This document shows, piece by piece, positions 6,003 through 12,762 of a stretch of DNA of 16,763 bases (position 1 is the first letter of the stretch; the number at the start of each line of letters is the position of its first letter). The position numbers were made by a program, and so were the translations under genes. Source of the stretch: SURF-32 sp964648365 (GTDB taxonomy: Bacteria > Planctomycetota > Phycisphaerae > UBA1845); assembly GCA_964648365.1 (NCBI GenBank), contig CAZYLK010000138.1:1-16763 (forward strand), in the 5' to 3' direction. Under the pieces are notes generated by a model, which was not told where the DNA came from, searched no databases, and was given only the letters and a program-made list of their open reading frames with translations.

Positions 6003-8567
6003 TCATTTGCCGCAGTCGACGACACGTTCGAATTCGGGGCAATCAACGATTAAGACCCGATGCTCACCCGACTGCTTCTTGAACTTCGCCTTTCCCTTCC
6101 CATTTCCCTTGACCGTCATCACGGCCAGCTCCCCCGCATTGTCGATGATCATGGGTGTGTTTTGCGCCAGGGATGACTTCACCTTCACCGTCAGCTTGCG
6201 ATCGACGCAGTCGGCCTTGAATTTGCGGATGTCCTGGCATCGGACCTCAGTGCCGGCCACCAGCGACACGCCGTCGGACAGGTACACCGGCTGGAGGACA
6301 AGCCCCCCCCCGAGGTTGCCGCCGTCGACGCGGGAGAAGGCGCCGCCGGGCAGATTGCTTCCCACGATGTCGAACTGATCGCCCAGCGACGGCGCGAAGC
6401 CGTTCACCAGTGCAATGTCCAGAACGCCGTCCAGCGTCACGTCGCCGTCGACGACCAGGCGATCATGGCTGCCGCCGGGGTTCGTCCCGCCCAGTTCGAT
6501 GAAGAGCGTTCCGTCCGCGCCCTGGTGGTAGTCGCCTTCGATTCTCAGTGTGTCCGTTGCAGGGCCGGGACGAACCTCCCCGGCGTTGGTGACCACGCTC
6601 TGGACGACGCCGTTGCCCCGCAACACCCCTGTCGATGAAACGCGCATCGATGCAGCGGCGACCACGCCCTCGTTCACTACCGACACCTCGCCGCTGCCGA
6701 AATCGCCGACATTGACGAACGATGAACTGGTCCACCTGGAGCCGGGGTCGCTGACGACGACGATGCCCGACGCATTCGGCTGGAAACCTCCCAACCGGGC
6801 GAAGCTGTTTGAGACGTGCGCTCCGGACTGGATCGTCAAGTGTCCCGTCCCGCCGCCACCCACGTCCAGCGGGCCGTCGATCGCCCACCTCGACGGCGCT
6901 TCGGATACAACGACGGTTCCGTCACCAAAGGTGTTCTGGCCGTCACTTCCGCCAAGGAACCCGGATCCGCTGCTGACCGCCGCGCCGCCGATGATCGTCA
7001 ATTCGCCGGCGCCAAGGCTGCCAACGACCAGCGATCCGTCGACCGTTAGCGATGAGGACTCGCCGCGTACGGTGGCTGAACTGTTCGACGCTGAACCCAA
7101 CCCGATCGCCGCCACCGACGTTGACACCGAACCGCCGCGCTCGATCAACAGCGTCGCGTTGCCGGCATTGCCCACGTCCAGAAAGGACGCCGGGGTCCAG
7201 TTTGATCCGGCACCGCTGACCACAGCGGACGCCAGCGCCTGCTCCCTGAATCCCGCCATGCGCGTGAAGGCGCTTGCGACCTGTCCGCCATTCTCGACGA
7301 TCAGCTCGCCCGTGCCGCCACTGCCGATGTCCAGCCACTGCTCGACGTTCCACGTCGATCCGGTCCCTGAAACCGTCACCGTTCCATTTCCGTGCGCGTT
7401 TTGCCCATCGCTGCCGCCGAGGTTGCCGGCGCCGGATGAGACCGTGGCGCCGTCTTCCACAAGAAGTGTCCCGACGCCAAATCGGCCCACTTCCAGGCCC
7501 CCGCTCAGGTTGAATGATGATCCCTGTCCGCGGACGACCGCCGCACACGTCGATGTCGAGGCCAGCCCGATCGCCGAGGTCGGCACGGTCACGCGCCCGC
7601 CCGCCGCAATCGTCAGCGTCGCATCACCGGAGTTCCCGAGATCGAGGAACGAGTCCAGATCCCAGCGCGAGCCCTGCCCGCGGACCACCGCCGTCCCTGT
7701 TGCGCGCTCGCGAAACACGGACATGCGCGTAAAGGCGTTCGTCACGCGGCCGCCGTTCTCGACAACCAGTTCGCCCGTTCCGCCGCTGCCAATGTCCAGC
7801 CATTCCGCCCCGTCCCATGTCGATCCCGCGCCTGTCACGGTTACGGTTCCGTCGCCGTAGGCGTTCTGGCCGTCGCTGCTGCCGAGTGAGCCGGCCCCGG
7901 TGGAGAGATGAGCCGCGTTCGCGACGCGAAGCGTTCCGACGCCGAAGCCCCCGACGACAAGTGACTGGCGAACGGACCAGGTCGTGTCTCCATCTTCGAT
8001 CGAGACTGATCCGCGTGACCCGGTGACGGCGCCGATGACGGCCCCGTCCGTCGCGAACATCCCTGCCCCGCGCAGGCTCAGCGACGCCGTGCCGGGCTGG
8101 CCGGTTTCCTGAACGAAGTCGCCGATCACGATGTTGCCATTGACGGCGTACGCGCCCGGCTTGTTGCCGGGCGGGTTGCATCCCCCGACGCTGCCGGGAT
8201 CGAAATCGAACGTCCACACGTCCGACTGCATCACCAGCCCCGCATTCGCGGCCGCGCCGCCGGGCAGCGGAATCGGATTCGGGCAGTTGGACACATTGAG
8301 ACAGAAGTCCCCGAAGTGGATCACGTGCGGCCGCACGCCGTTGCCCTGCGGATCGTAGCCGGTTCCGAATCTGGCCACGTCGCCGGTGCCGGGAACCGCA
8401 AACCCGAACCAGTTGTCCCCGTGAAAGAACGACCCCACGTCCGGGTGGCTGACCATGCATCCGTTCTGGTACCCGACCCAATAGACATCTGACGCGACGC
8501 CCGTCGTCGGCACGCAGGAAAGCGCCGCGGCGATCGCACAGGCGCCTCGGATTTGATTTACAGTCAC
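6003..8567 (-). CDS. Secreted repeat protein C (T5SS/PEP-CTERM-associated repeats in 155-residue super-units)
   Basis: First and largest gene of the tandem cluster, 854 residues; function unknown. A signal peptide of about 26 residues (MTVNQIRGACAIAAAL..., ending VAS/DV) precedes the conserved N-terminal module (YWVGYQNGCM, HPDVGSFFHGDNW, HFGDFC, NCPNPIP). The Gly-rich repeats are arranged in a super-repeat of exactly 155 residues, two full copies and one partial. The passenger-like segment GEVRPGPATDTLRIEGDYHQ and the 79-residue Cys tail end the protein. I place the start at GTG 8567 because GAGGA lies 7 bases upstream and the signal peptide follows at once. The frame is open to a TTG at 8615 that would add 16 residues unlike a signal peptide. 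Gaps to gene B (119 bases) and between B and A (65 bases) allow one transcript. No membrane barrel or known sorting signal is visible. Confidence 0.92.
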   Translation of the reverse strand: MTVNQIRGACAIAAALSCVPTTGVASDVYWVGYQNGCMVSHPDVGSFFHGDNWFGFAVPGTGDVARFGTGYDPQGNGVRPHVIHFGDFCLNVSNCPNPIPLPGGAAANAGLVMQSDVWTFDFDPGSVGGCNPPGNKPGAYAVNGNIVIGDFVQETGQPGTASLSLRGAGMFATDGAVIGAVTGSRGSVSIEDGDTTWSVRQSLVVGGFGVGTLRVANAAHLSTGAGSLGSSDGQNAYGDGTVTVTGAGSTWDGAEWLDIGSGGTGELVVENGGRVTNAFTRMSVFRERATGTAVVRGQGSRWDLDSFLDLGNSGDATLTIAAGGRVTVPTSAIGLASTSTCAAVVRGQGSSFNLSGGLEVGRFGVGTLLVEDGATVSSGAGNLGGSDGQNAHGNGTVTVSGTGSTWNVEQWLDIGSGGTGELIVENGGQVASAFTRMAGFREQALASAVVSGAGSNWTPASFLDVGNAGNATLLIERGGSVSTSVAAIGLGSASNSSATVRGESSSLTVDGSLVVGSLGAGELTIIGGAAVSSGSGFLGGSDGQNTFGDGTVVVSEAPSRWAIDGPLDVGGGGTGHLTIQSGAHVSNSFARLGGFQPNASGIVVVSDPGSRWTSSSFVNVGDFGSGEVSVVNEGVVAAASMRVSSTGVLRGNGVVQSVVTNAGEVRPGPATDTLRIEGDYHQGADGTLFIELGGTNPGGSHDRLVVDGDVTLDGVLDIALVNGFAPSLGDQFDIVGSNLPGGAFSRVDGGNLGGGLVLQPVYLSDGVSLVAGTEVRCQDIRKFKADCVDRKLTVKVKSSLAQNTPMIIDNAGELAVMTVKGNGKGKAKFKKQSGEHRVLIVDCPEFERVVDCGK
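6006..6242 (-). other. C-terminal four-cysteine module, copy C
   Basis: These are the last 79 residues of protein C, with cysteines at module positions 2, 12, 68 and 77. It shares LAVMTVKGNGKGK and QSGEHRV with copy A. A and C are therefore closest here, although A and B are closest at the N terminus. Confidence 0.8.
6640..7964 (-). repeat. 465-bp tandem super-repeat inside gene C (two full copies plus one partial)
   Basis: Unit 1 is 7964-7500, unit 2 is 7499-7035 and unit 3 runs from 7034 to about 6640, where it degrades into the end of the repeat region. The in-phase landmark GGSDGQN (SSDGQN in unit 1) recurs with its Asn-Gln codons at 7861-7865, 7396-7400 and 6931-6935, exactly 465 bases apart each time. 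Each 155-residue unit holds three shorter Gly-rich repeats, with WLDIGSGGTGEL and SFLDVGNAG as further landmarks. The fixed period shows expansion by tandem duplication of a three-repeat block. Confidence 0.88.
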
Positions 8568-8568
8568 G

Positions 8569-8580
8569 ATTCGGTCCTCA
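8569..8580 (-). promoter_or_regulatory. Ribosome binding site that decides the start of gene C
   Basis: On the minus strand GAGGA lies 7 bases before the GTG at 8567. No comparable site precedes the in-frame TTG at 8615. The sequence between gene C and the sigma factor (8568-8844) shows no convincing minus-strand -35/-10 pair. Confidence 0.55.
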
Positions 8581-8757
8581 CTGCCACCTGCCAAGTAGGG
8601 CCAATTACCCACCAAACTTCACTACTCGCGCCGCCGCAACCCCCGGCGCGCGACCTCGTCTATCGCTCTATCAAGCGAAAAGCGGGCGCGAAAGCGGCAC
8701 CCGGCCGATTTGATGGAGGCATGACGTGTTTTTTTGTCTCCTGCGGCGTGTGATTCC

Positions 8758-8766
8758 TGCTATGAT
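8758..8766 (+). promoter_or_regulatory. Possible extended -10 promoter of the ECF sigma factor gene
   Basis: TGCTATGAT matches the extended -10 pattern TGnTATAAT with one mismatch and lies about 80 bases before the sigma factor start. No good -35 is spaced correctly, which extended -10 promoters tolerate. A short AT-rich run (8729-8736) lies just upstream. Confidence 0.4.
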
Positions 8767-8844
8767 CCAGTGCTCGGCAGAACGCCGCGTGGGGAAGAAG
8801 CGGCCTCGTCTCCGACGGCAGTGGGTCGATGCTGGAGGGTGTTT

Positions 8845-9414
8845 TTGAGCACAACGGTGGACACGTCGATTCCGGAACGCCCCGACCTGACGCAATCGCT
8901 GATCGGACGTCTGCGGGCCGGCGATGAAGCCGCCGGCCGTCTGTTGAACGATCTCTATCGCGAGACGGTCTACAGCTTTTGCTGGAGCTACCTCAACAAT
9001 CGCGAGGACGCAGAAGACGCGGTGCAGGAGGTCTTCTGCCGCGTCCTGCGGGCGGACTTCGTGCCGGACAACTTTCGGGCGTGGATGCTGCGGATCGCGC
9101 GAAACCTCTGCTTTGACATGGGTCGCCGTCGCGCCCGGCGGGCCGGCGAGGGTGAGCTGCCCGCCGAATCGCAGCTCGGTGGCTCCTGGACCGGCAATCT
9201 GACCCGCCTGGTGCGGGTCGAGACACGCTCGCGGATCAAGCGGGTGCTGGCGACGCTGCCCGAGTCGCAGCGGGAGATCCTGCGGCTGCGATACGCCGTC
9301 GGGCTGTCGCGATCGGAGATCGCGGAAGTGCTCGACCTGAAGGAGTCGGTCGTCAAGTCCCGCCTGTTCGAGGGATTGCAGAAGCTGCGCCAGCACGACT
9401 CGCTGATCGAGTAG
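8845..9414 (+). CDS. ECF-type RNA polymerase sigma factor (sigma-70 family, RpoE-like)
   Basis: Alternative sigma factor of 189 residues that would direct RNA polymerase to a special promoter set. Region 2 lies at about residues 20-95: AGDEAAGRLLNDLYRETVY, then the DAEDAVQEVFCRV core, then FRAWMLRIARNLCFD. Region 4 lies at about 130-182: TLPESQREILRLRYAVGLS, then the helix-turn-helix SRSEIAEVLDLKESVVKSRL. Length is typical of ECF factors. The frame is open upstream to 8734, but TTG at 8845 is the likely start: GGAGGG lies 5 bases before it, and the extra upstream residues are unlike the family. No anti-sigma factor follows; the next gene is convergent. It is divergent from the cluster of three secreted repeat proteins, a possible regulon (inference). 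Confidence 0.9.
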   Translation: MSTTVDTSIPERPDLTQSLIGRLRAGDEAAGRLLNDLYRETVYSFCWSYLNNREDAEDAVQEVFCRVLRADFVPDNFRAWMLRIARNLCFDMGRRRARRAGEGELPAESQLGGSWTGNLTRLVRVETRSRIKRVLATLPESQREILRLRYAVGLSRSEIAEVLDLKESVVKSRLFEGLQKLRQHDSLIE

Positions 9415-9442
9415 GCCGCTCTTGGGAGTTCGTTTGAGCGGC
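9415..9442. terminator. Hairpin between convergent sigma factor and ammonia-lyase genes
   Basis: GCCGCTC at 9415-9421, directly after the sigma factor stop, pairs with GAGCGGC at 9436-9442 around a 14-base loop containing TTT. Its place between two convergent stops 36 bases apart fits a shared terminator, although no T-run follows. Confidence 0.45.
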
Positions 9443-9450
9443 GCCTGCAC

Positions 9451-11364
9451 TCACCGAACCGCACGGAGGATCGATGCGTCCGCGATCCGCGATGCCGCGG
9501 CCGCAACCAGCGGCCACATCACCACGTCGCGCGACTGCAGGAATGGAACCGCGGTACCGTCCCACGGCGTACGGAGGTGCGTCAGGGCCGCGGCCGCGGC
9601 CGGGCTGAGCACGGCGGACAGTTCCCCCCCGTCCGCTCTGCGGCCGAGGATCTCCAGCGCCTGCGCCGCGACGACGAGCTCAAATGCCAGGACGTTCCGC
9701 ACGTTTGCGCACACCTGCCGCGCGTGACGGGCGGCCGTGGTTGACATGGCGACATGATCTTCGGCGTTCGAGGACGTCGGAATGGAATCCACGCTGGACG
9801 GGTGGCAGAGAACCTTGTTCTCCGACACCAGCGCCGCGGCCGCGTACTGTGTCAGCATCAGTCCCGAGTTCAGTCCCGCCGGGGTTGTGCCCGAAGCGTC
9901 ATCCGGCCACAGATTGGCGGGCAGGCCGCGATTGTGGTTGCGGTCCAGCATGTGCTGAATCCGCCGCTCGCTGATGTTGGCCAGTTCCGCGACGGCGATC
10001 TTGAGATAATCGCACACCATTCCGACAGGTTCGCCGTGAAAATTGCCGCCCGAATAGGCATCCCATAGGCACTTGGCGTAAGCGTCGTACGGTTCCCGCT
10101 CGGCGGCGTCGAAAGCGGAGGCATCGGAGAACAAGAGGGGATTGTCCGTAACGGCGTTGACCTCGCGTTCGACGATCTGCCAGACGTGCTCGATCGCCGA
10201 CCAGGCGGCGCCGTGAACCTGCGGGGCGCAGCGAAGCGAGTAGGCGTCCTGTACGTCCCCGGACTCGTCCAGGAACTGCCCGCCGCGCGCGTGCTCGAAG
10301 ATCGCACGAGCGGCCTGTCGCTGGCCATCGTGGCCACGAACCGAATGGACTTTGGGATCGAACGCGCGCGTGCAGCCGTGCAGCGCTTGCAGCGACATGG
10401 CCGCCGCCAGGTTCGCGGTGCCGAGCAGCACGCTGGCATCGTAGCACGCCAGCGCCGCGACGCCCGTCGTCACCGACGTGCCATTGGTCAGCGCCAGCCC
10501 TTCCTTGGGTTCGAGCGTGGCCAGTGGTTCCAGGCCGGCTTCGCGCAGCGCGTCGCAGGCAGGCCGCGGCGGCTGCGGAGGGACGGCGGCGACGGTGGGC
10601 AGCCCGGCTGCGGTGGGCGCCGCTGCGGCGACATCCCGCGGCCCCCACGCATGTCCCTCGCCGATGAGCGTCAAGAACAGGTGCGACAGCGGACACAGAT
10701 CGCCGCTGGATCCAACGGACCCCTGCTGCGGCACCCACGGATGCACGCCGCCGTTGAGCATGGCGACGATGAACCGAACCAGTTGCGGCCGCACGCCCGA
10801 CCACCCCTCGACGAAGGCCCGCACGCGGATCAGCATGGCCGCCCGAACGACCTCGACCGGGAAGGGATCGCCGACGCCGGTCGCGTGGCTGCGGAGAATG
10901 TTGAACTGCATCGCGACGACGTCGTCGCGGTTGCGGATGGGCTTGTCCTTGTTGACGCCAAAGCCGGTGGTGATGCCGTAGATGAGCGCGCGTTCGGCGA
11001 GTTTGCGGATGGCATCCGCGTCGCCTTCGCCCGCCGCAAGCAGACGCTCGATGGACGCCGGCGCCCTGCGGCCCGACGCGGCGAAATGCTCCTTCACCAG
11101 GCAGGCGAGTCCCGCCTCGTCGTGCCGGTGAACCACGTCCATGACGTGACGCACGTAGTCGGCCGATCGCCGGCAGCGCGCTTCCCAGTCGCCGGCGAGT
11201 TCAACGCGGGCGTAGGCGACGCGCCCTCGTTGCGGTCCCGAGCCGGTATCGCTGCCGGCGCGACCGCGCGCGACCGCGACCACGTCGGCGAGCGTCAGAT
11301 CGCGGCCGGGTTCGATACGTACGATCTCGGGAAGCTCCAAGTGACCACGGTGCGGTGCGTCCAT
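9451..11364 (-). CDS. Histidine ammonia-lyase-type MIO enzyme with N-terminal extension and SSG triad
   Basis: Aromatic amino-acid ammonia-lyase, most like HutH, which converts L-histidine to urocanate and ammonia in the cytoplasm; 637 residues. Landmarks are YGITTGFG (residues 129-136, catalytic Tyr), RSHATG (His expected in histidine-type enzymes), GSVGSSGDLCPLSH (216-229), QDAYSLRCAPQVHGA, TDNPLLF, GNFHGEP and ALVSENKVL (Glu typical of histidine rather than phenylalanine enzymes). Two oddities stand out. The MIO-forming triad is Ser-Ser-Gly at 219-221 instead of Ala-Ser-Gly. About 80 more residues than usual precede the YG..TGFG motif, so the protein far exceeds the usual 500-550. The TTGFG form is more like phenylalanine/tyrosine lyases. 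The start is ATG 11364. An in-frame ATG at 11436 would nearly touch the divergent gene. No other hut gene is nearby, so the substrate is not certain. Confidence 0.85.
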   Translation of the reverse strand: MDAPHRGHLELPEIVRIEPGRDLTLADVVAVARGRAGSDTGSGPQRGRVAYARVELAGDWEARCRRSADYVRHVMDVVHRHDEAGLACLVKEHFAASGRRAPASIERLLAAGEGDADAIRKLAERALIYGITTGFGVNKDKPIRNRDDVVAMQFNILRSHATGVGDPFPVEVVRAAMLIRVRAFVEGWSGVRPQLVRFIVAMLNGGVHPWVPQQGSVGSSGDLCPLSHLFLTLIGEGHAWGPRDVAAAAPTAAGLPTVAAVPPQPPRPACDALREAGLEPLATLEPKEGLALTNGTSVTTGVAALACYDASVLLGTANLAAAMSLQALHGCTRAFDPKVHSVRGHDGQRQAARAIFEHARGGQFLDESGDVQDAYSLRCAPQVHGAAWSAIEHVWQIVEREVNAVTDNPLLFSDASAFDAAEREPYDAYAKCLWDAYSGGNFHGEPVGMVCDYLKIAVAELANISERRIQHMLDRNHNRGLPANLWPDDASGTTPAGLNSGLMLTQYAAAALVSENKVLCHPSSVDSIPTSSNAEDHVAMSTTAARHARQVCANVRNVLAFELVVAAQALEILGRRADGGELSAVLSPAAAAALTHLRTPWDGTAVPFLQSRDVVMWPLVAAAASRIADASILRAVR

Positions 11365-11443
11365 GGCTGCAGGATACCCCTCTCCCGCGAGATGTGGCAA
11401 CAGAATCTTGACCCCGGCGGCGTGACCGGCGTACATACGGCTC

Positions 11444-12607
11444 GTGCTCCACCGGACTCAAGATCAACGTCACGAATCCGCCGCGCGGACGCTCGGGCTG
11501 ATCGCCGCCGTGCTCGGCTGCGCGCTGACGGCGCCCGCCCTGGCGCACGATTTCACCGTTACCGAGGTGGTGGCGGTGCTGAAGCGCGACGGCACCTACA
11601 TGTTCGACATGCGCATCCACGTGGACGCGCTCGCACTCGGCGTCGCGCCTTCGACGCCGACGCCGCACGTGGCCGAGGCGCTGCGGGCGCAACCGCCGGA
11701 ACGGCTGGCGGAGGTCATCGAGGCCGGCCGCGAGACGGTTCAGCGGCGCGTTCGGGTCCGGTTCGATGGGCAGAAGGTGCTGCCCCGCGTCACGTTTCCG
11801 GAGTATGGCGCGGCGTGGCGGGCCGCGCCGGAAGAGGACACTGTTCTGGGCACTACGGCCCGCCTGGAAGGGCGCATGCCGGATGGCGCGGCGACGTTCA
11901 CGTTCGGCGCGTCGCGGTCGTTCCAGATCGTCCAACTGACCATCCTGGACGAGCGCTCCGGAGGCGGGTGGAAGTACACGCTTGGACCCGGCGAAGACAG
12001 CCCACCCTTCACGATCGGCGAGCCGCGCGACGGGGCCGCGGTCGAACCCCGCGGTGACATCTTCGGCCGCTACCTCGTCTTCGGCTTCGAACACATCCTG
12101 CCGAAGGGGCTGGATCACATCCTGTTTGTACTGGGCCTCTTCCTGCTCAGCCCCAAGGCTCGCCCGCTGCTGTGGCAGGTGACGGCCTTCACCATTGCAC
12201 ACTCCGTAACGCTCGGGCTGGCGATGCGCGGCGTGGTGACGCTCCCGTCAAGCGTGGTCGAGCCGCTGATCGCGCTGTCGATTGCCTACGTCGCCGTTGA
12301 GAACATTTTTACGCGGGATCTGAAGCCCTGGCGGCCGGCGATTGTCTTCGCGTTCGGCCTGCTCCACGGGCTGGGCTTCGCGGACGTATTGAAGGATCTC
12401 GGGATGCCGGCGGATCGATTCCCCGCCGCGCTGATCGGCTTCAATCTTGGGGTTGAGGCGGGGCAACTGGCAGTCGTGACGCTGGCGTTCCTCGCGGTCG
12501 GCTGGTTCCGCCGCGACCAGCGCTACCGCAACGTCGTCGTGCGCCCGCTGTCCGGGGCGATCGCGCTGGTGGGACTGTACTGGGCCGTCGAACGCGCTTT
12601 CCTGTAG
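11444..12607 (+). CDS. HupE/UreJ-type membrane protein (HupE_UreJ_2 family)
   Basis: Membrane protein of 387 residues, likely involved in metal (nickel or cobalt) handling by analogy with HupE/UreJ; substrate not proven. A signal peptide (about 1-34, ending ALA/HD) leads to a soluble periplasmic domain (about 35-205). A C-terminal domain with about six hydrophobic segments follows (about 207-385). Conserved histidines lie at the membrane segments: GFEHILPKGLDHILF (His217, His225), FTIAHSVTL (His253) and GLLHGLGFAD (His308), with GFNLGVEAGQ near 332-341. This histidine pattern is the family signature. The start is GTG 11444, which gives a complete signal peptide. No ATG exists nearby and the ribosome binding site is weak. 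It is divergent from the ammonia-lyase gene with a 79-base gap. No hydrogenase or urease gene is in the window, so the substrate stays open. Confidence 0.85.
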   Translation: MLHRTQDQRHESAARTLGLIAAVLGCALTAPALAHDFTVTEVVAVLKRDGTYMFDMRIHVDALALGVAPSTPTPHVAEALRAQPPERLAEVIEAGRETVQRRVRVRFDGQKVLPRVTFPEYGAAWRAAPEEDTVLGTTARLEGRMPDGAATFTFGASRSFQIVQLTILDERSGGGWKYTLGPGEDSPPFTIGEPRDGAAVEPRGDIFGRYLVFGFEHILPKGLDHILFVLGLFLLSPKARPLLWQVTAFTIAHSVTLGLAMRGVVTLPSSVVEPLIALSIAYVAVENIFTRDLKPWRPAIVFAFGLLHGLGFADVLKDLGMPADRFPAALIGFNLGVEAGQLAVVTLAFLAVGWFRRDQRYRNVVVRPLSGAIALVGLYWAVERAFL

Positions 12608-12608
12608 C

Positions 12609-12637
12609 GACCGCGGCCCCGCTGCAGCGCCGCGGTC
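12609..12637 (+). terminator. Hairpin after the HupE/UreJ-type gene
   Basis: GACCGCGGC (12609-12617) pairs perfectly with GCCGCGGTC (12629-12637) around an 11-base loop, starting 2 bases after the stop codon. There is no T-run, so it is a likely terminator or 3'-end stabiliser rather than a classical intrinsic terminator. Confidence 0.5.
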
Positions 12638-12669
12638 CACCCACCCCGTTCGTTCTCTCACCAGAGCGT

Positions 12670-12698
12670 TTCGATTCTGGCGGGTGAACCGGTATACT
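12670..12698 (+). promoter_or_regulatory. Possible sigma-70-type promoter of the secreted propeller-like gene
   Basis: TATACT (12693-12698) is a good -10. TTCGAT lies 17 bases upstream as a weak -35 (three of six matches). It is placed 64 bases before the ATG at 12763. Confidence 0.35.
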
Positions 12699-12762
12699 GA
12701 ACATCGGCTGCGCCAAGGTGGCGTAGACGGCTGAAACAGTGGCGGAAACACGGGGGAATCCT

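Noticed and set aside
6550..7860. 436-residue open frame on the plus strand opposite gene C
   Set aside because: It lies antisense to the Gly-rich repeats and is Pro/Thr/Ser-rich, as expected when GGC/GTG-rich codons are read backwards. It has no start signal and the minus frame has a signal peptide and conserved modules.
6640..7964. CRISPR array or other non-coding repeat
   Set aside because: The 465-bp repeat is in frame and encodes diverged protein units, without short identical repeats and spacers.
1370..8567. Autotransporter (type Va) assignment for A, B and C
   Set aside because: Passenger-like repeats are present but no C-terminal 12-strand barrel or final aromatic residue is seen; all three end in the Cys module.
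8671..9450. 259-residue open frame on the minus strand opposite the sigma factor
   Set aside because: It is antisense to clear sigma region 2 and region 4 motifs.
10186..12057. 623-residue open frame on the plus strand across the ammonia-lyase and into the HupE/UreJ-type gene
   Set aside because: It is antisense to strong ammonia-lyase motifs and then runs in a wrong frame through a recognised membrane protein. It is an artefact of high G+C.
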